Part shown: in pieces, positions 43,350 to 52,253 of the stretch | Layout: each line of letters opens with the position of its first letter | Numbering within the stretch: the first letter of the stretch is position 1 | Assembly: GCA_002381695.1 (NCBI GenBank) | Contig: DFXM01000020.1 | Coordinates: 547,403 to 601,457, forward strand | Origin: Clostridium sp. UBA4108 | Lineage (GTDB): Bacteria; Bacillota; Clostridia; Clostridiales; Clostridiaceae | Length of the DNA stretch: 54,055 nucleotides | Reading direction: 5' to 3' | Made by a program: the position numbers and the translations under genes | The notes under the pieces: model-generated | Database searches by the model: none | Seen by the model: only the letters and a program-made list of their open reading frames with translations | Told to the model about the DNA's origin: nothing

Positions 43350-44787
43350 CTTTCACACCTACCTTTACATTTCTAAATCTAGCAGGAGATGAACCATGCC
43401 CTACATGAGCAACTTGACCTGGTTGACCTTTTCCACAATTAGGTACACCATATAATTTCCAATGTTTTTCATTACATACCCCATCACAACTACCCCAAAA
43501 TTCTGGAGTAATGCCTGTATAGATAGGATTTTTAAATATTTTTCCGGTTAGTTTGCCATCTTTAATTTCATAAGCTATTTCAGTTGCAAATTGAAAATTA
43601 ACTCTTTTATCATCTATACTCCAGCTGCTATTAGTGGATAAATAAAATCCATAATCTATTCCAGCTAAAAGTTCATCTAATTCATATTCTCCAGGCATAA
43701 GACTTATGTTAGTCATTCTAACGATAGGTATGTTATTCCATCCATCAGCCTTGTTAGTTCCGTTAGAAGTTTCTCCAATTTTATATGCAGTATCTCTTGA
43801 GGTAAGGAAATTCTTTAATATTCCTTTATCTATTAATATTGTTTTTTGTGCTTTTATACCATCATCATCATACCCAAAAGTACCAAGGCCTTGACCTAAA
43901 GTACCGTCAGCTACTATGGTTACATGCTCTGAGCCGTATTTAAAAGAATTCTCTTTTTTATCAGTAGTAACAAAACTCATTCCAGCATAGGCTGCTTCTG
44001 AACCAAAAATTCTATCAAGTTCTAAAGGATGGCCAACGCTTTCATGAATTTGTAGTACCATTTGAGAGCTATCTATTATTAAATCATAAACACCACTAGG
44101 ACATTCTTCAGCATGGAGCAGCATCTCGGCTTCCTTACCTATAAGTTTTCCATTTTCCACAAGATTTAAGGAAGTTACAAATTCATATCCCGCTGTACCA
44201 TGATTTCCACCAAAGGAAGTAGGATAACTTCTAACCTGTCTGTCCTGATCGTTGGAAGCTACAGCTTCTATACCAGCACCAGATTCATAAAGAGTTTGAG
44301 TTATATAACTGCCTTCAGTATCAGCAAATATTTTTTCTTCTTTTTGAAATTGCATATATCCATTGGTCTTAAATAAGTCTCCACCACTTCTCATAGCTTC
44401 TTCCGCTTTAATTAATAAGTCTATTTTTTCTTTTTTCGATACTTTAAAAGGATCAATTTGAATAGAAGTGGAGTAATGGTCTACAACAACATCTTTAGGG
44501 GCAAGATTTATCTTCTCTTTTTGAATAGTTCTACTAGCTTTAGCAATTCTCATAGCTTTCTCTGCTACTATTTTTATATCATCTATATTTTGAGAACTGG
44601 CAAAGCCAAGAGAACCATCATATATAACCCGAATTCCTACGCCTTTACTTCTAGAACTTTCTAAATTATTAACTTTAAGATCTTCAGTTGAAATGTATTC
44701 TCTAGTTCTGTCTACAATACGTATGTCTGAGTAGCTAGCACCATTAGATTTTAGAAAATCTAATACTTCTTTAATTAGTTCTTTCAA
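43339..44787 (-). CDS. tldD: TldD zinc metalloprotease subunit
   Basis: 482 residues from a TTG at 44787, chosen because AGGAGGG is 7 bp upstream; a longer frame to 44841 has no ribosome site. The catalytic zinc motif HExxxH reads IHESVGHPLELDR, and the family blocks GYDDDGIKAQKTILIDKG and GQPGQVAHVGHGSSPARF are present near the middle and C-terminus. First gene of the tldDE pair on this strand. Confidence 0.9.
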   Translation of the reverse strand: MKELIKEVLDFLKSNGASYSDIRIVDRTREYISTEDLKVNNLESSRSKGVGIRVIYDGSLGFASSQNIDDIKIVAEKAMRIAKASRTIQKEKINLAPKDVVVDHYSTSIQIDPFKVSKKEKIDLLIKAEEAMRSGGDLFKTNGYMQFQKEEKIFADTEGSYITQTLYESGAGIEAVASNDQDRQVRSYPTSFGGNHGTAGYEFVTSLNLVENGKLIGKEAEMLLHAEECPSGVYDLIIDSSQMVLQIHESVGHPLELDRIFGSEAAYAGMSFVTTDKKENSFKYGSEHVTIVADGTLGQGLGTFGYDDDGIKAQKTILIDKGILKNFLTSRDTAYKIGETSNGTNKADGWNNIPIVRMTNISLMPGEYELDELLAGIDYGFYLSTNSSWSIDDKRVNFQFATEIAYEIKDGKLTGKIFKNPIYTGITPEFWGSCDGVCNEKHWKLYGVPNCGKGQPGQVAHVGHGSSPARFRNVKVGVKDVK

Positions 44788-44971
44788 AACTATCCCTCCT
44801 AAGAAATAAATTTTAAGCAAGATTATAGATATATATTCCATATAAGTATTAAATATCCTCCAAGGTAATTCTTAGGTGCGGAATTTCATTGGAAAAATGC
44901 AAATATAGTTTAGATATTCATAGATCAAATGGTAGTAAAATGAATGCTTAATATTAATGAATTCACTCTAG

Positions 44972-45360
44972 TTGTTTAAATCTTTTGAGTTGGATATAAT
45001 TAATATTAGATAAGATGTTAATTTTATTTGTTTGGCTCTTTTGCTAAAGGTGAAGGAAGAGAAGATAGTGATATAGATATAGCAATACATGTAGATAATT
45101 ACGTTGATGAATATGAACTGTTTACTTTGGCTAATGAACTTAGTTTTATTGTAAAAAGAGATGTTCAATTAATCAATTTGAAAAATATAAGTACGGTTTT
45201 TAGTGCTCAAATAGTTGGGACTAGAGAGATAATTTATTCAATAGAAGAGAATAAGAGAATTGAATACGAAATTAGAGCTTTTAAGGATTATGCAAAGCTT
45301 AATGAGGAAAGACAGGTAATATTAGAAGCTATAAAAAAGGATGGGAAAATTTATGGTTAA
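44972..45360 (+). pseudogene. MntA-type nucleotidyltransferase antitoxin, broken
   Basis: The open part (45028-45360) begins at the active site GSFAKGEGREDSDIDIAI (GS...DxD of minimal nucleotidyltransferases) and runs through ANELSFIVKRDVQLINL. The N-terminal ~20 codons lie upstream in another frame (FELDIINIR-stop-DVNFI). They contain a TAA (45011-45013) and need one inserted base near 45028 to rejoin. In intact modules MntA AMPylates and silences the HepT toxin encoded next to it. Confidence 0.75.
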
Positions 45361-45472
45361 CGATGTTTTATATAATAAAATTAGTATAATTGAAAGATGT
45401 TTAATAAGAATTAAAGAAGTATATGATAATAATCCAGAAAATTCAAATGAAGCACTACAATTTATAAATTGA
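45353..45472 (+). pseudogene. HepT (HEPN/DUF86) toxin, truncated after 39 codons
   Basis: The ATG overlaps the end of the MntA-like frame, exactly as in intact MntA-HepT modules. The first ~30 residues (MVNDVLYNKISIIERCLIRI) match the HepT N-terminus, then the frame departs and stops at TGA (45470-45472). The HEPN RNase motif RX4-6H is lost, so no toxin can be made. Confidence 0.75.
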
Positions 45473-45490
45473 TTAATGGAGGTATTTAAG

Positions 45491-46033
45491 GTGATTTATA
45501 AGGGGAAAAAGCATTTAATTATCATAATACTTATGGTAATTACTATTTTTAGTAATATTATATTAGTAGGCTGTAAAAATAATATTAATAATAATGAAAT
45601 TGATCCTAAACCTGACACAACCAATTCATCATCTCCGTTTGAACTCTTTGGAATAGATGCACCAGAAGATACAATTTTATTGATTGTTAATAATCCTAGC
45701 AGTGACCAACTAAAGTCAGTTACCATTAATGAAAATCTTAAGTTAGATGAGACAAATGAACAGATATTGATTATTCCGAAAAATACTAACTCAACCATTT
45801 CAATATGTTCTCTTGAATTTACAGATAATAATCTTGTTTCTAATAAAAAGATATATGAATGTGAAAAAACTCCAGAGAATTTTGTGTTAAATGCTAAACT
45901 TATCCGTCCATAAGGAATACCACAATATAAAGTTGAGATTACTTCAGGAAATTCAACTAGTGAATATATTTTTAGTTATGATGGAAAAAATGGAACGCCT
46001 AATATTGAGTATATTAGTGTAAATGTAAAGTGA
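45491..46033 (+). pseudogene. Lipoprotein gene with an in-frame nonsense codon
   Basis: GTG start behind GGAGG. A signal peptide has lipobox ILVGC (Cys28), then an Asn/Asp-rich linker and a hydrophilic domain. The frame meets TAA at 45911-45913, but the same frame continues for 39 sense codons (GIPQYKVEITSGNSTSEYIF...) to TGA at 46031. The C-terminal part, which looks like a beta-sandwich edge, is therefore cut off. The 140-residue product could still be made and anchored. Function unknown. Confidence 0.6.
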
Positions 46034-46343
46034 TTCAACAAAATTTGATGATGGAAGACAGGTAGTATTAGATTCTATAAAAAGTATGATGAAATTTATT
46101 ATGCAACAAAAAAAGTTAATGCTATTTTTATAAAAGTAGGATATAATGGTTAAGCAGAGACTCTATCAAACGAGAGTCTCTTTGTTTTATCTATTAAGGA
46201 TGGATAAAGAAATGGTGGATAATTAGATGTAATATAATTATAGGAGAGTTTGTCGTGTATAAGTTCAAAAATGAATTCTACAATGTCATATAGTTGATTA
46301 AAGACATTTAAAATATACAATACCCACTTACAAAAGGAGAACA
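46034..46343. other. Gap before the helicase gene
   Basis: A short relic at 46050-46085 (GGAAGACAGGTAGTATTAGA) resembles the 3' end of the MntA remnant at 45309. A terminator AGAGACTC/GAGTCTCT with T tract is at 46156-46190. The remaining ~150 bp should carry the helicase promoter (possible TTGATT at 46294 and TACAAT at 46316), but this is weak. Confidence 0.45.
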
Positions 46344-47645
46344 ATGTTATTTAAAGATTTAGCTATAATTAGTCCCATTCAAAGAGCGTTAAAGGAAGCG
46401 GGATATGAAAAACCAACGGCAATACAGGAGAAATCCATTCCCTCTGCATTAATGGGGAAGGACCTACTTGGTTGCGCTCAAACTGGAACAGGCAAGACTG
46501 CTGCTTTTGCTATTCCAGTGGTACAAAATGTTTTTAATGAAGAAAAGGAAGCAAAGAGAGTTAGAAAGACTATTAAAGCTTTAGTATTAGCACCTACTAG
46601 GGAACTAGCTATTCAAATTGGAGAAAGCTTTGATATTTATAGTAAGTATTCTAAAATTACTAATACAGTTATTTTTGGTGGAGTATCTCAGGGACCTCAA
46701 GTGAACGCATTAAGAGGGGGAATAGATGTATTAGTTGCTACTCCAGGTAGACTTATTGATTTAGTTAACCAAAAGTTTATTGATTTAAGCAATGTAAAGT
46801 ATTTTGTTCTTGATGAAGCAGATCGTATGCTTGATATGGGAATGATTCATGATGTTAAGAGAATAATATCTAAGCTTCCAAAGGAGAGACAAAATATGTT
46901 ATTCTCAGCAACTATGCCAAAGGAAATAACAAATCTAGTAGATTCTATATTAAAGAATCCAGTTAAGGTAGAAGTGGCACCTGTTTCATCTACAGTAGAT
47001 ACTATTACTCAAGGGATATATTTCGTTGGTAAAAAGTATAAGAAAAAGTTACTTATAGATATACTTAAGGATGAATCTATAACTTCACTTTTAGTATTTT
47101 CAAGAACAAAATATGGTGCAAATAATATTACAAAGGAACTTGGAAAGGCAGGAATAAAATCTTTAGCTATTCATGGTAATAAGTCACAAAGTGCACGACA
47201 ATTAGCATTAAATAGCTTCAAAGAAGGTTCTATAAGAGTTTTAGTTGCAACAGATATAGCTGCAAGAGGAATTGATGTAGAGGAGTTATCTCATGTAATT
47301 AATTATGATTTACCAGAAGTTCCAGAAACTTATGTCCATAGAATTGGACGTACAGGAAGAGCAGGGAATAATGGAACTGCACTTTCATTCTGTGATGAGG
47401 AAGAAAAAGATCTTCTTAAAGCTATTGAAAAAGTTATTAAGAAGTCCATAACAGTAATAGAAGGTCATAATTACCCAACGAGTTCCCCTGTAGATACACA
47501 AGCTTTGAATAAACAAAGTAATACAGCAAGAAAAAACAATTCAAATACAGGTAATAATTCTAATAGAAAGAATACCCAAAGTAAAAATAGCAGAGGAAAT
47601 TGGGGTTCTAATAGAAGAAAAAATACAACCAATAAAACTGCATAA
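46344..47645 (+). CDS. DEAD-box ATP-dependent RNA helicase
   Basis: 433 residues. Q motif YEKPTAIQEKSIP, motif I AQTGTGKTAA, PTRELA, TPGR, DEAD in VLDEADRML, SAT in LFSATMP, and C-terminal ARGIDV and HRIGRTGRAG, all intact. The tail (about 380-433) is basic, Asn/Lys-rich and disordered, typical of RNA-binding tails of cold-adaptation or ribosome-assembly helicases such as RhlE/CshA relatives. Monocistronic, ended by a strong hairpin. Confidence 0.92.
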   Translation: MLFKDLAIISPIQRALKEAGYEKPTAIQEKSIPSALMGKDLLGCAQTGTGKTAAFAIPVVQNVFNEEKEAKRVRKTIKALVLAPTRELAIQIGESFDIYSKYSKITNTVIFGGVSQGPQVNALRGGIDVLVATPGRLIDLVNQKFIDLSNVKYFVLDEADRMLDMGMIHDVKRIISKLPKERQNMLFSATMPKEITNLVDSILKNPVKVEVAPVSSTVDTITQGIYFVGKKYKKKLLIDILKDESITSLLVFSRTKYGANNITKELGKAGIKSLAIHGNKSQSARQLALNSFKEGSIRVLVATDIAARGIDVEELSHVINYDLPEVPETYVHRIGRTGRAGNNGTALSFCDEEEKDLLKAIEKVIKKSITVIEGHNYPTSSPVDTQALNKQSNTARKNNSNTGNNSNRKNTQSKNSRGNWGSNRRKNTTNKTA

Positions 47646-47660
47646 GTTAAAAAATTGGAG

Positions 47661-47712
47661 ATCCCCCTGAAACTTTACATGTACAACATAGTATAAGTTT
47701 CAGGGGGATTAT
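47661..47712. terminator. Bidirectional terminator
   Basis: ATCCCCCTGAAAC pairs perfectly with GTTTCAGGGGGAT (13 bp). It sits between the helicase gene and the convergent anti-sigma gene. Confidence 0.8.
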
Positions 47713-47725
47713 CTAAAAGACGGGA

Positions 47726-48823
47726 TTAGTTTAAGGGTTTTTTGTCGCTTTTATCTTTACTGTTATTTAAGTTATTGCTTTTTTCATCATTTACTTTATT
47801 AGAATCACTGCTTAATTTATTATTATTTGAAGTAGGATTATTAGTTTTATTATCAATAACATTATTGTTTTTGTTACCATTATTACTATTACTATTACTA
47901 TTACTATTACTATTACTGTTATTAGAAGATTTTTTATCATCTTTGTTTATAGTTGATTCATTATCAATTTTATCCTCAGTACTTTGTATTTCATCAGTTG
48001 TATCTTTATTAGTATCACTTTTATCTTCGTCAGCTGTACTTCCACCTTCTTTTAACTCTTTGGTCTTTAACTGAATTTCCTTAACAGAGATGTCTTTATA
48101 TTCTTCTACAGTAATAGCTGGGTCTAAGGTCTGTAGATTTTGAATTAAATTTAATTTACCTGGAGTTATTCCAAGTTTTCTAGCTTCATCTCTTCTTTCT
48201 ATACTTACCTTTGAAAATTCAACAGCTGCATCGGTATTATTCTCTTTCAAAGTGTTTTTAGTAATGTCTTTTATAGAGGCTTCAATTTTCCCACCTTCAT
48301 CTTCTGAGCTAGTAACAGCTGTAATACCTATTACTGAAGACCCATCATTTGAAATGTATCCCTCATCCAATGCACTTTTAATAATGGTATTTATGGCTTT
48401 CTCTAGAGGAATGTTTTTGATTTCATTAGATTTTAATATTTCATTGCCATCATCATAATCTTCATAAGAAACCACTTTATCGAAGGCGTTTATGCCTAAT
48501 TCAACGCTAGGGTTAATATCAAGATTTACATATGCTATTGGGGTCTTTGCATAAACATAGGTACCAGTGAGTATAGCAATAATAAATATTAGCATAGCTA
48601 AAGAGGTGATAAGTTTCTTTTTTATATATAATTCTCCTATAAAATTCTTAAGTCTTTTTAAATAATTAGTATTTTTATTACAAACTCCTATTTTTTTCAT
48701 TACAGATTTTTCAATACGATTTCGGGTATTTTTACTTATGTTTATAATTAAATCTTCATCTAATAGTTCATCAACTTCTTCAATAGACAAATTATCTAGC
48801 ATATCAATTATCTTTTTCTCCAT
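47726..48823 (-). CDS. Transmembrane anti-sigma factor with RsgI-like extracytoplasmic domain
   Basis: 365 residues. The cytoplasmic part (about 1-70) lacks the usual RsgI N-terminal domain and a zinc motif. One membrane segment (about 73-92) leads to an RsgI-type middle domain (VNLDINPSVELGIN, then two helices to about 225). The C-terminal third is disordered and rich in Asp, Lys, Ser and Asn, with an SN repeat. It starts at the TAATG overlap with the upstream sigma gene, so it is the cognate regulator of that ECF sigma. Signal unknown. Confidence 0.75.
   Translation of the reverse strand: MEKKIIDMLDNLSIEEVDELLDEDLIINISKNTRNRIEKSVMKKIGVCNKNTNYLKRLKNFIGELYIKKKLITSLAMLIFIIAILTGTYVYAKTPIAYVNLDINPSVELGINAFDKVVSYEDYDDGNEILKSNEIKNIPLEKAINTIIKSALDEGYISNDGSSVIGITAVTSSEDEGGKIEASIKDITKNTLKENNTDAAVEFSKVSIERRDEARKLGITPGKLNLIQNLQTLDPAITVEEYKDISVKEIQLKTKELKEGGSTADEDKSDTNKDTTDEIQSTEDKIDNESTINKDDKKSSNNSNSNSNSNSNSNNGNKNNNVIDNKTNNPTSNNNKLSSDSNKVNDEKSNNLNNSKDKSDKKPLN
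47880..47920 (-). repeat. Hexanucleotide repeat coding Ser-Asn
   Basis: About six copies of TTACTA (plus strand) encode an (SN)n run in the anti-sigma tail. Unit length keeps the frame, so slippage would only change tail length. Confidence 0.9.
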
Positions 48824-49380
48824 TAAAAAATACCTCCTAAAGCTTGTCTTAGCTTAGCTATGCATCTAGATGCCTTTTTATCAATAGTATTAACTTTTAT
48901 CCCTAATATTTTAGATATATCTTTTGAGCTCTGTTGGAGATAGTATTTCCGAATCATTATTTCACTATCAGGAGGACCAAGGGATTTAATTGTATTTATA
49001 AGGATAATGGAAGTCTCCTTTTTATCTATTGAAGCTTCAATATTGTCTATAGATGGAAGTGCTTTTGTATCTAGAGCATCTATAGAGATTTCAAAGTTTT
49101 TATCTCTATGTCTTCTATATAAGTCGATAGCTTTTCTCTTTGCCATAATTGATATCAAAGTTTTTATAGACCCTTTTTCAAGGTCGATTTTATCCTTATA
49201 ATTAAATACTTCAAAGAAAACGTCACTGACACATTCCTCTATATCTTCTTTTTTATAGATGGTATTAAGCTTATTGTAGATTATGGTATAGACTAAACCT
49301 ACATAGTTATCCATCATTATTTTAAGTCCTTCTTCGGGATTGTTATATAACAATTCAATTAATTGAATATCAGAAATCAA
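48823..49380 (-). CDS. ECF-type sigma factor (second system)
   Basis: 185 residues; TTG start behind GAAGGTG. Region 2 is seen in DIEECVSDVFFEVFNYKDKI and IKTLISIMAKRKAIDLYRR, region 4 in SKDISKILGIKVNTIDKKASR. Its stop overlaps the start of the anti-sigma gene. The two genes form an operon distinct from the ECF system at 2.5-4.3 kb. Confidence 0.82.
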   Translation of the reverse strand: MISDIQLIELLYNNPEEGLKIMMDNYVGLVYTIIYNKLNTIYKKEDIEECVSDVFFEVFNYKDKIDLEKGSIKTLISIMAKRKAIDLYRRHRDKNFEISIDALDTKALPSIDNIEASIDKKETSIILINTIKSLGPPDSEIMIRKYYLQQSSKDISKILGIKVNTIDKKASRCIAKLRQALGGIF

Positions 49381-49494
49381 GTGACACCTTCTTTCCTTGA
49401 TATTAAGACATCTTCAATAATTATATTCGTTATAAATTTATAAAATCTGACAATTAATTTAAAATTTAAAAAATTAATTTGCAAAATAATATTA

Positions 49495-49980
49495 TTAATT
49501 ATTTTGGTTATCGTGGCAAGCTAAATCAATAACCACAGCAGTGGCTAAGATAAAGCCATTGTCAATATCATCTGAGATATCTATGGTATACTTGTCCCTA
49601 AAGGAAAGCCATTGTTTAGATATGGTAGCTACTTCCCTTCCATTCATGGTAAAGCTATAGTCATGATCTAGAAAGTTACCATGGACTTGAATATTTCCAT
49701 AATTACTATCTATTTCAAATTTACAGTTAAAGAAGGTAAAAAGCTTTTTAGAAACTGTACAACATAGTGTATCTCCACTATATATTTCATAAGTAGGCGC
49801 AAATTTCATAAGCCTTTGTTTAATATAAAAAAGTTCATTGCCATTTATATCTCTAAAAGATAGCTTATGACCAAGGGAAAAAACTTCTCCAACTACAGAA
49901 TATATGTCATTTCCATTGGTATCATATATAGAAAAGCTATCAGAAAAAGAAAAGATTTTTTGATTCATTAAATAACGCAT
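49495..49980 (-). CDS. LURP-one-related (YxjI-like) protein
   Basis: 161 residues, all-beta tubby-like/LURP-one fold by pattern: repeated strands such as FSIYDTNGNDIYSVVGEV, HKLSFRDINGNELFYIKQ and FLDHDYSFTMNGREVATISKQW, ending with the hydrophobic helix ILATAVVIDLACHD. The family is thought to bind membranes or lipids; its bacterial role is unknown. Single gene with an AGGAG site. Confidence 0.75.
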   Translation of the reverse strand: MRYLMNQKIFSFSDSFSIYDTNGNDIYSVVGEVFSLGHKLSFRDINGNELFYIKQRLMKFAPTYEIYSGDTLCCTVSKKLFTFFNCKFEIDSNYGNIQVHGNFLDHDYSFTMNGREVATISKQWLSFRDKYTIDISDDIDNGFILATAVVIDLACHDNQNN

Positions 49981-50364
49981 AATTTAACTCCTAACCCATT
50001 ATAATAAAGTTTTATAGTAATATTATACTGTTATATAAATAATAATAGAATAGGTAGTAGAATTAATAGATTAGGCTTTTAATATATAGTTCTAAAATCA
50101 AAAATTATTTAAAACAAAGCAATATATAAGTTGTAATAAAGTTTCTATGTTGTAAATCTAAGCCTTTTGCAAATGGTATTCTCAGTAATAATATGAAGCT
50201 CAATTTCAACAATTTATTAAACATACTTATAATATGAATTATCTTTATTACAACTTATATATATATTAAAAAGTATTTTGAAAAATTATGAAACAAATTA
50301 AATAAAATAGTAAGGGAGTAATGAAATTTTGACAAATGTCAGATTAAAATGTCATATACTTGGC
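49981..50364. other. Gene-free stretch with a 138 bp inverted-repeat element
   Basis: No gene. It holds the element at 50124-50261 described separately. The flanks are AT-rich without evident motifs, up to the promoter of the cysteine T-box transcript. Confidence 0.6.
50124..50261. repeat. MITE-like element with 19 bp terminal inverted repeats
   Basis: TATATAAGTTGTAATAAAG (50124-50142) and its exact reverse complement CTTTATTACAACTTATATA (50243-50261) enclose 100 bp without a gene. It could be a miniature mobile element, a long RNA hairpin or a paired regulatory site. Confidence 0.55.
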
Positions 50365-50393
50365 TTGACATATTTGATTTTTATTAATATAAT
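50365..50393 (+). promoter_or_regulatory. Promoter of the cysteine T-box/ABC importer operon
   Basis: Consensus TTGACA (50365-50370) and TATAAT (50388-50393) with a 17 bp spacer. Confidence 0.85.
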
Positions 50394-50424
50394 TCAATAT
50401 ATATTAATAAAGATAAATGCAATG

Positions 50425-50682
50425 AAAAGAAGAGTAAGTTAAGGGAAGCTTTCAGAGAGAAATCCTCTAGGGTGTAAGGGATTTTAAGTGGAAAAGAACT
50501 GAATTGCATCTTGGAGCAGTGAATCGAAGTTTTGTAGACTTCAACGGGAATGCCCGTTATAGCATTGAAGTATGATTGTACTAATATAAATGAGTTATCA
50601 TGTATTATATTTATATGATAAACAGAGTGGGACCGCGGAAGTATACTTCTGCCTCTGTAATAGAGGCAGGAGTTTTTTTTGT
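50425..50682 (+). promoter_or_regulatory. Cysteine T-box leader
   Basis: The T-box core GTGGGACCGCGG (50627-50638) is followed by terminator hairpin ACTTCTGCCTC/GAGGCAGGAGT and eight T (to about 50680). The specifier codon is read as TGC (50505-50507) from the context GAAT-TGC-ATCTTGGAG, the same position as TAC in the tyrosine leader of this window. It should sense uncharged tRNA-Cys. Confidence 0.88.
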
Positions 50683-50762
50683 ATAATAAAATAATTTAGA
50701 GTCCGGAATCTAAATTAAATAATTATAAAAAATATATTTAGTAAAGATGAGGAGATAATAAG

Positions 50763-51566
50763 ATGAAAAAAATATTAAAAGTTATTATAGCTACAACACT
50801 TTCAACAATGGTTTTAGTTGGATGTGGGGCAAAATCTCAGGAAAGCACTAATATGCTGAATAAAGTTAAAGATTCAGGAACTATGAAGGTTGGTTTAATG
50901 GGAACATATCCTCCATATAGCTTTATGAATGAAGAAAATGAAATTGATGGATTTGATGCAGACATAGCAAAAGAAGTAGCAAAGAGAATAGGAGTAAAGG
51001 TAGAATTTATTACTAACGAGTGGTCTGGAATGGTTGCTGGGTTAGAAAAAGGTAAGTTTGATGCAGTAGTAAGTCAAATGACAATAACACCAGAAAGAAA
51101 AGAAACTATGGATTTTTCAAAGCCTTATATAAAAAATGTAGTTAGTGCAATTGTAAAGGAAGACAATAATACAATTAAAGGAATAGAAGATTTTAAAGGT
51201 AAAAAAATAGGTGTAGGACTTGGAACTAATGATGAAGCATATCTTAGAAATGAAGTAATTCCAAAGGTTGGGGAATTTGAAATTGTAACGTATAACGATG
51301 TTACTACTACCATATTGGATTTAAATACTGGGAGAATAGATGCTACAGTTAATAATATTTTTGCAATTAAACCAATAGTTGATAAAAATAACTTTAAAAT
51401 AAAAGCAGTAGGTAACCCAATAAAAGAAGATTTTGCAGCAATAGCTATTAATAAGGGAAATACAGAATTTTTACAGGAAATAGATAAAGCTTTAGAACAA
51501 ATGAAAGATGATGGAACTTATAGTGAGATATTTGTAAAATGGTTTGGTGTTGAGCCAGAACTGTAA
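50763..51566 (+). CDS. Amino acid ABC transporter substrate-binding lipoprotein (probably cystine/cysteine)
   Basis: 267 residues. Signal peptide with lipobox LVGC (Cys21). Family 3 solute-binding protein: VGLMGTYPPYSFMNEENEIDGFDADIAKEVAKRIG is the signature region, followed by DAVVSQMTITPERKETMDFSKPY. It captures a polar amino acid outside the cell. The cysteine T-box in front of the operon argues for cystine or cysteine as substrate. Confidence 0.87.
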   Translation: MKKILKVIIATTLSTMVLVGCGAKSQESTNMLNKVKDSGTMKVGLMGTYPPYSFMNEENEIDGFDADIAKEVAKRIGVKVEFITNEWSGMVAGLEKGKFDAVVSQMTITPERKETMDFSKPYIKNVVSAIVKEDNNTIKGIEDFKGKKIGVGLGTNDEAYLRNEVIPKVGEFEIVTYNDVTTTILDLNTGRIDATVNNIFAIKPIVDKNNFKIKAVGNPIKEDFAAIAINKGNTEFLQEIDKALEQMKDDGTYSEIFVKWFGVEPEL

Positions 51567-51590
51567 GTTCTAAAATAAGGAGAAGTGAGT

Positions 51591-52241
51591 ATGGAATTAA
51601 TCATAAAGGAGATGCCCCTACTTTTACAAGGGGCATACTATACACTTATTATAACCATAATTTCAATGTTTTTTGGATTGATTATTGGGTTATTTATAGC
51701 TTTAGCTAGACTTAGAGAAAAAGGTGTACTAGCTTCCTTAGCTAAAATGTATGTGTCTATCATAAGAGGAACGCCATTACTAGTTCAGGTATTTATTATA
51801 TATTATGGATTACCTGATTTCGGTATAACTCTAGAGCCTTTAACAGCAGCATTTATATCACTTAGTATAAATGCTGGAGCGTATTTATCTGAAACCATTA
51901 GAGGGTCATTATTATCAGTTTCTAAAAGTCAAATGGAAGCAGCTCTTTGTTTGGGTATGACATATGGTCAAGCAATGAAGAGAGTTATATTACCACAAGC
52001 GGCAAGGGTGGCTATTGCGCCACTAGGTAATACATTCATAGGTATGTTAAAAGAAACCTCACTAGTTTCAATAATTACTGTTACTGAGCTTTTACGTGCT
52101 TCACAGCTTTTAATAGCAAAGCATCTTGTAGTGATGCCATTTTATATTGCCATAGCTATAATGTATTGGTTAATGAGCATAGTTTTCTCATTTATTTTGG
52201 CTTCTATTGAAAGGAAATTAGCTAGGAGTTATTCTTCTTAA
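51591..52241 (+). CDS. Amino acid ABC transporter permease (HisM/TcyB type)
   Basis: 216 residues from the ATG at 51591 (AAGGAG 8 bp upstream; a GTG at 51585 is too near). About five membrane segments. The EAA loop that contacts the ATPase is AALCLGMTYGQAMKRVILPQA (about 124-144), and the RGTPLLVQ block (about 58-65) is typical of polar amino acid importers. Second gene of the operon. Confidence 0.88.
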   Translation: MELIIKEMPLLLQGAYYTLIITIISMFFGLIIGLFIALARLREKGVLASLAKMYVSIIRGTPLLVQVFIIYYGLPDFGITLEPLTAAFISLSINAGAYLSETIRGSLLSVSKSQMEAALCLGMTYGQAMKRVILPQAARVAIAPLGNTFIGMLKETSLVSIITVTELLRASQLLIAKHLVVMPFYIAIAIMYWLMSIVFSFILASIERKLARSYSS

Positions 52242-52253
52242 GGATGTGATAAA

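Noticed and set aside
42021..44787. RiPP biosynthesis locus suggested by tldD/tldE
   Set aside because: No precursor peptide, modifying enzyme or dedicated exporter gene lies next to the pair.
47742..48074. Plus-strand leucine-rich open frame opposite the anti-sigma gene
   Set aside because: It is the antisense image of the low-complexity Asn/Ser-coding repeat and has no ribosome site or homology features.
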